Source: an uncultured Kiritimatiellota bacterium (lineage in GTDB: Bacteria; Verrucomicrobiota; Kiritimatiellia; RFP12; DVOR01). Taken from it: a stretch of DNA of 48,906 nt. A program made the position numbers and the translations under genes. The number at the start of each line of letters is the position of its first letter. Position 1 is the first letter of the stretch. The notes below the pieces were generated by a model. The model was not told the origin of the DNA, did not search any database, and saw nothing but the letters and a program-made list of their open reading frames with translations. Location of the stretch: positions 1-48,906 of the forward strand of contig CALXSH010000009.1 in the NCBI GenBank assembly GCA_944391065.1, read 5' to 3'. Below, one piece after another: positions 47,651 to 48,906 of the stretch.

Positions 47651-48906
47651 TCAATTAAATCGTGGTTTATATGCGGGCCCAAGCGAAGAGGGGGGAATAT
47701 CATGGTTAGGATAGGAAAGCGAAAGCCCTGAATTGGGCACCTCCTTTCGCTCCATCCAACTTCCTGCCCCACTCAGCCACGTGTTGTTTTGGGGATCCGA
47801 ATGGCATGCCCCACGTGCAGCAATAACGCCACAGCCTGTAACTTTTGCCAACTTATTCGTAAAATCATCAGAGATACGACATGCATAAATCTGAATTCTG
47901 CAATCTTCACAAAACCGGATTGTACCATTTTGAATTTCTGCCCCAAGTTCTGACAACGTGGCGGAACTAGGGTCTCGTTTATTCAAATACAATCCGGAGC
48001 TTCCTGCATCTGCACCCGGAATACCATCCCCCTGTGGCGAAGAAGACCCATTATAAGCCCAGCCATGCCCTGCGAAAGTTAAATTACGGATACAACATTC
48101 GTCCGACGACAATGTCTGTTCTTTCAGAATGTCCAATATCTCTTTTCCCGTCTTCGCCTTAGACACGCTGGTTTTGCCATCGTTGCTTGCTATGTTACGA
48201 AAATGAGTGTTTTCATTTCCCGTGCCATTTGGGATAAAGATCCCAAGCGACACAGGCTCGCGTCCAAGACAATCGATTTTATTTATCGAATTGTCAGAAA
48301 ATAAGAAGAGAGCCTTTGTTTCAAGAGTATCTCGAGCCAGCCATCTTCCCGTCACAGAATGGTAGTGACGATAATTGTAGTAGACGAGGCCGAGGGTAGA
48401 GTCGTGGACCTCGGAGGAGAAACGGAAGGGGTTTTCGGAGAGGAGGTCGCGATTGGTAACGCGGGTGGCGCGGGCGGTGCGGGTGACGGCGCCGAAGGGG
48501 GCGTAGTCGTAGTGGGCGGCGATGCCGTTCTGGAGGGCGTGGTAGAATACCTCGGAGACGTTCTTGTTGCCGTCGTGGGTGTAGAAGAGGTTGAGGCCCC
48601 AGTTCTTGGCGCGCATGACGAGCGGGCGCGTGGCGATGGGTTCCGTGGGGTCCCAGACAAACTCGGAGCGGACGGCGTTGCCGTTGTCGGCATTCAGCCG
48701 TTGGATGCAGAGGTAGTTGTCGTAAACGAAGCGGAAGTGCGTGGCAACCTGCCCGGCGCGCGTCTCTTGATACTCCACGCGGCGGCCCATGCGGTCGAAA
48801 GCCATGGTGATTACGGTGTCTCCCTGCGTCCAACGAATGGGGCGATTTTCGGCATTGTAGGTGACAGACCAAATGCCGGTCTCGGTCTTGATGAGGGTCT
48901 GATTTC
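47651..48906 (-). CDS. RHS protein (5' end beyond window) with caspase/DUF4347-like C-terminal domain
   Basis: The frame is open to the window edge, so the start is not seen; at least 418 residues. High-GC RHS core (RFVYDNYLC, FVWDPTEPIATRP, YYNYRHYHSVTGRW) ends at LARDTLETKALF, a degenerate form of the DPLG junction. After that, GC falls and the sequence becomes unrelated: LTFAGHGWAYNG, then IQIYACRIS, TGCGVIAARGACH. The His after a strand (GHGW) and the Cys after a later strand (YAC) match the His-Cys dyad layout of caspase-like (clan CD) and DUF4347 domains. I infer a protease-type toxin end. The fold is a suggestion, not proven. Confidence 0.65.
   Translation of the reverse strand, partial: NQTLIKTETGIWSVTYNAENRPIRWTQGDTVITMAFDRMGRRVEYQETRAGQVATHFRFVYDNYLCIQRLNADNGNAVRSEFVWDPTEPIATRPLVMRAKNWGLNLFYTHDGNKNVSEVFYHALQNGIAAHYDYAPFGAVTRTARATRVTNRDLLSENPFRFSSEVHDSTLGLVYYNYRHYHSVTGRWLARDTLETKALFLFSDNSINKIDCLGREPVSLGIFIPNGTGNENTHFRNIASNDGKTSVSKAKTGKEILDILKEQTLSSDECCIRNLTFAGHGWAYNGSSSPQGDGIPGADAGSSGLYLNKRDPSSATLSELGAEIQNGTIRFCEDCRIQIYACRISDDFTNKLAKVTGCGVIAARGACHSDPQNNTWLSGAGSWMERKEVPNSGLSLSYPNHDIPPSSLGPAYKPRFN
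48476..48826 (-). repeat. Right arm of 351-bp RHS inverted repeat
   Basis: Inverted copy of 117-467 without gaps, about 90% identical by eye; 48591-48686 is identical to the reverse complement of 257-352. Confidence 0.85.

Overview
The window is a bacterial chromosomal segment: high-GC, densely packed core genes followed by a lower-GC accessory island. Several features fit the Planctomycetes-Verrucomicrobia-Chlamydiae group, perhaps a gut Kiritimatiellota/Lentisphaerota-like lineage. These are a Na+-pumping biotin decarboxylase, a carboxynorspermidine decarboxylase, cytoplasmic mannosidases beside a Na+ symporter, secreted proteins without clear homologues, and many RHS fragments. This placement is an inference from gene content; there is no rRNA or other marker to prove it.

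Layout. 1-1088: an orphan RHS core segment fused in frame to the C-terminal remnant of a restriction-type helicase. 1192-5455 (+): pyrF, glyS and a secreted thioredoxin-fold protein, closed by a strong terminator. 5534-9699 (-): smc followed by a HAD-like protein lacking catalytic residues. 9773-15275 (+): der, an AddA/RecB-like helicase-nuclease and an RluA-type pseudouridine synthase, tightly overlapped. 15667-19459 (+): oadG-oadA-oadB with promoter and terminator. 19671-23191 (+): LysM lipoprotein, tail-anchored small protein, nspC and an unknown secreted protein. 38544-26592 (-): one long run with gaps of 8-27 bp, rph-rlmI-phosphohexomutase-GH2-SSS symporter-GH38-MscS. It is followed by a separately promoted antiporter/PTS-IIA fusion and an unknown secreted protein (26543-23428).

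38545-48906 is an accessory island. It holds an IS30-like transposase scrap next to a beheaded Nif3 gene, a translationally coupled pair of DUF262 proteins (one with a DUF1524-like HNH end, GmrSD-like), a 709-bp segment bounded by 20-bp inverted repeats and carrying degenerate short repeats, and a minus-strand array of RHS fragments. Two RHS pieces end in different putative toxin domains (an HExxH metallopeptidase-like and a caspase/DUF4347-like domain). Each is followed at once by a small exported protein that is a natural immunity candidate. A third RHS scrap runs into a membrane/zinc-ribbon protein.

How the genes fit together. Oxaloacetate decarboxylase, the SSS symporter and the Na+/H+ antiporter suggest a Na+-based energy economy. 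The GH2/GH38/symporter/phosphohexomutase cluster looks like uptake and intracellular breakdown of mannose-containing oligosaccharides. Many genes share an extended -10 promoter of the form TGnTAnnnT with no clear -35. Three of them (smc, der, the antiporter) place that -10 so close to the ATG, without a ribosome-binding site, that the mRNAs should be leaderless. The RHS core occurs at both ends of the window as a ~351-bp inverted repeat that includes 96 identical bases, a possible substrate for inversion or a source of misassembly.
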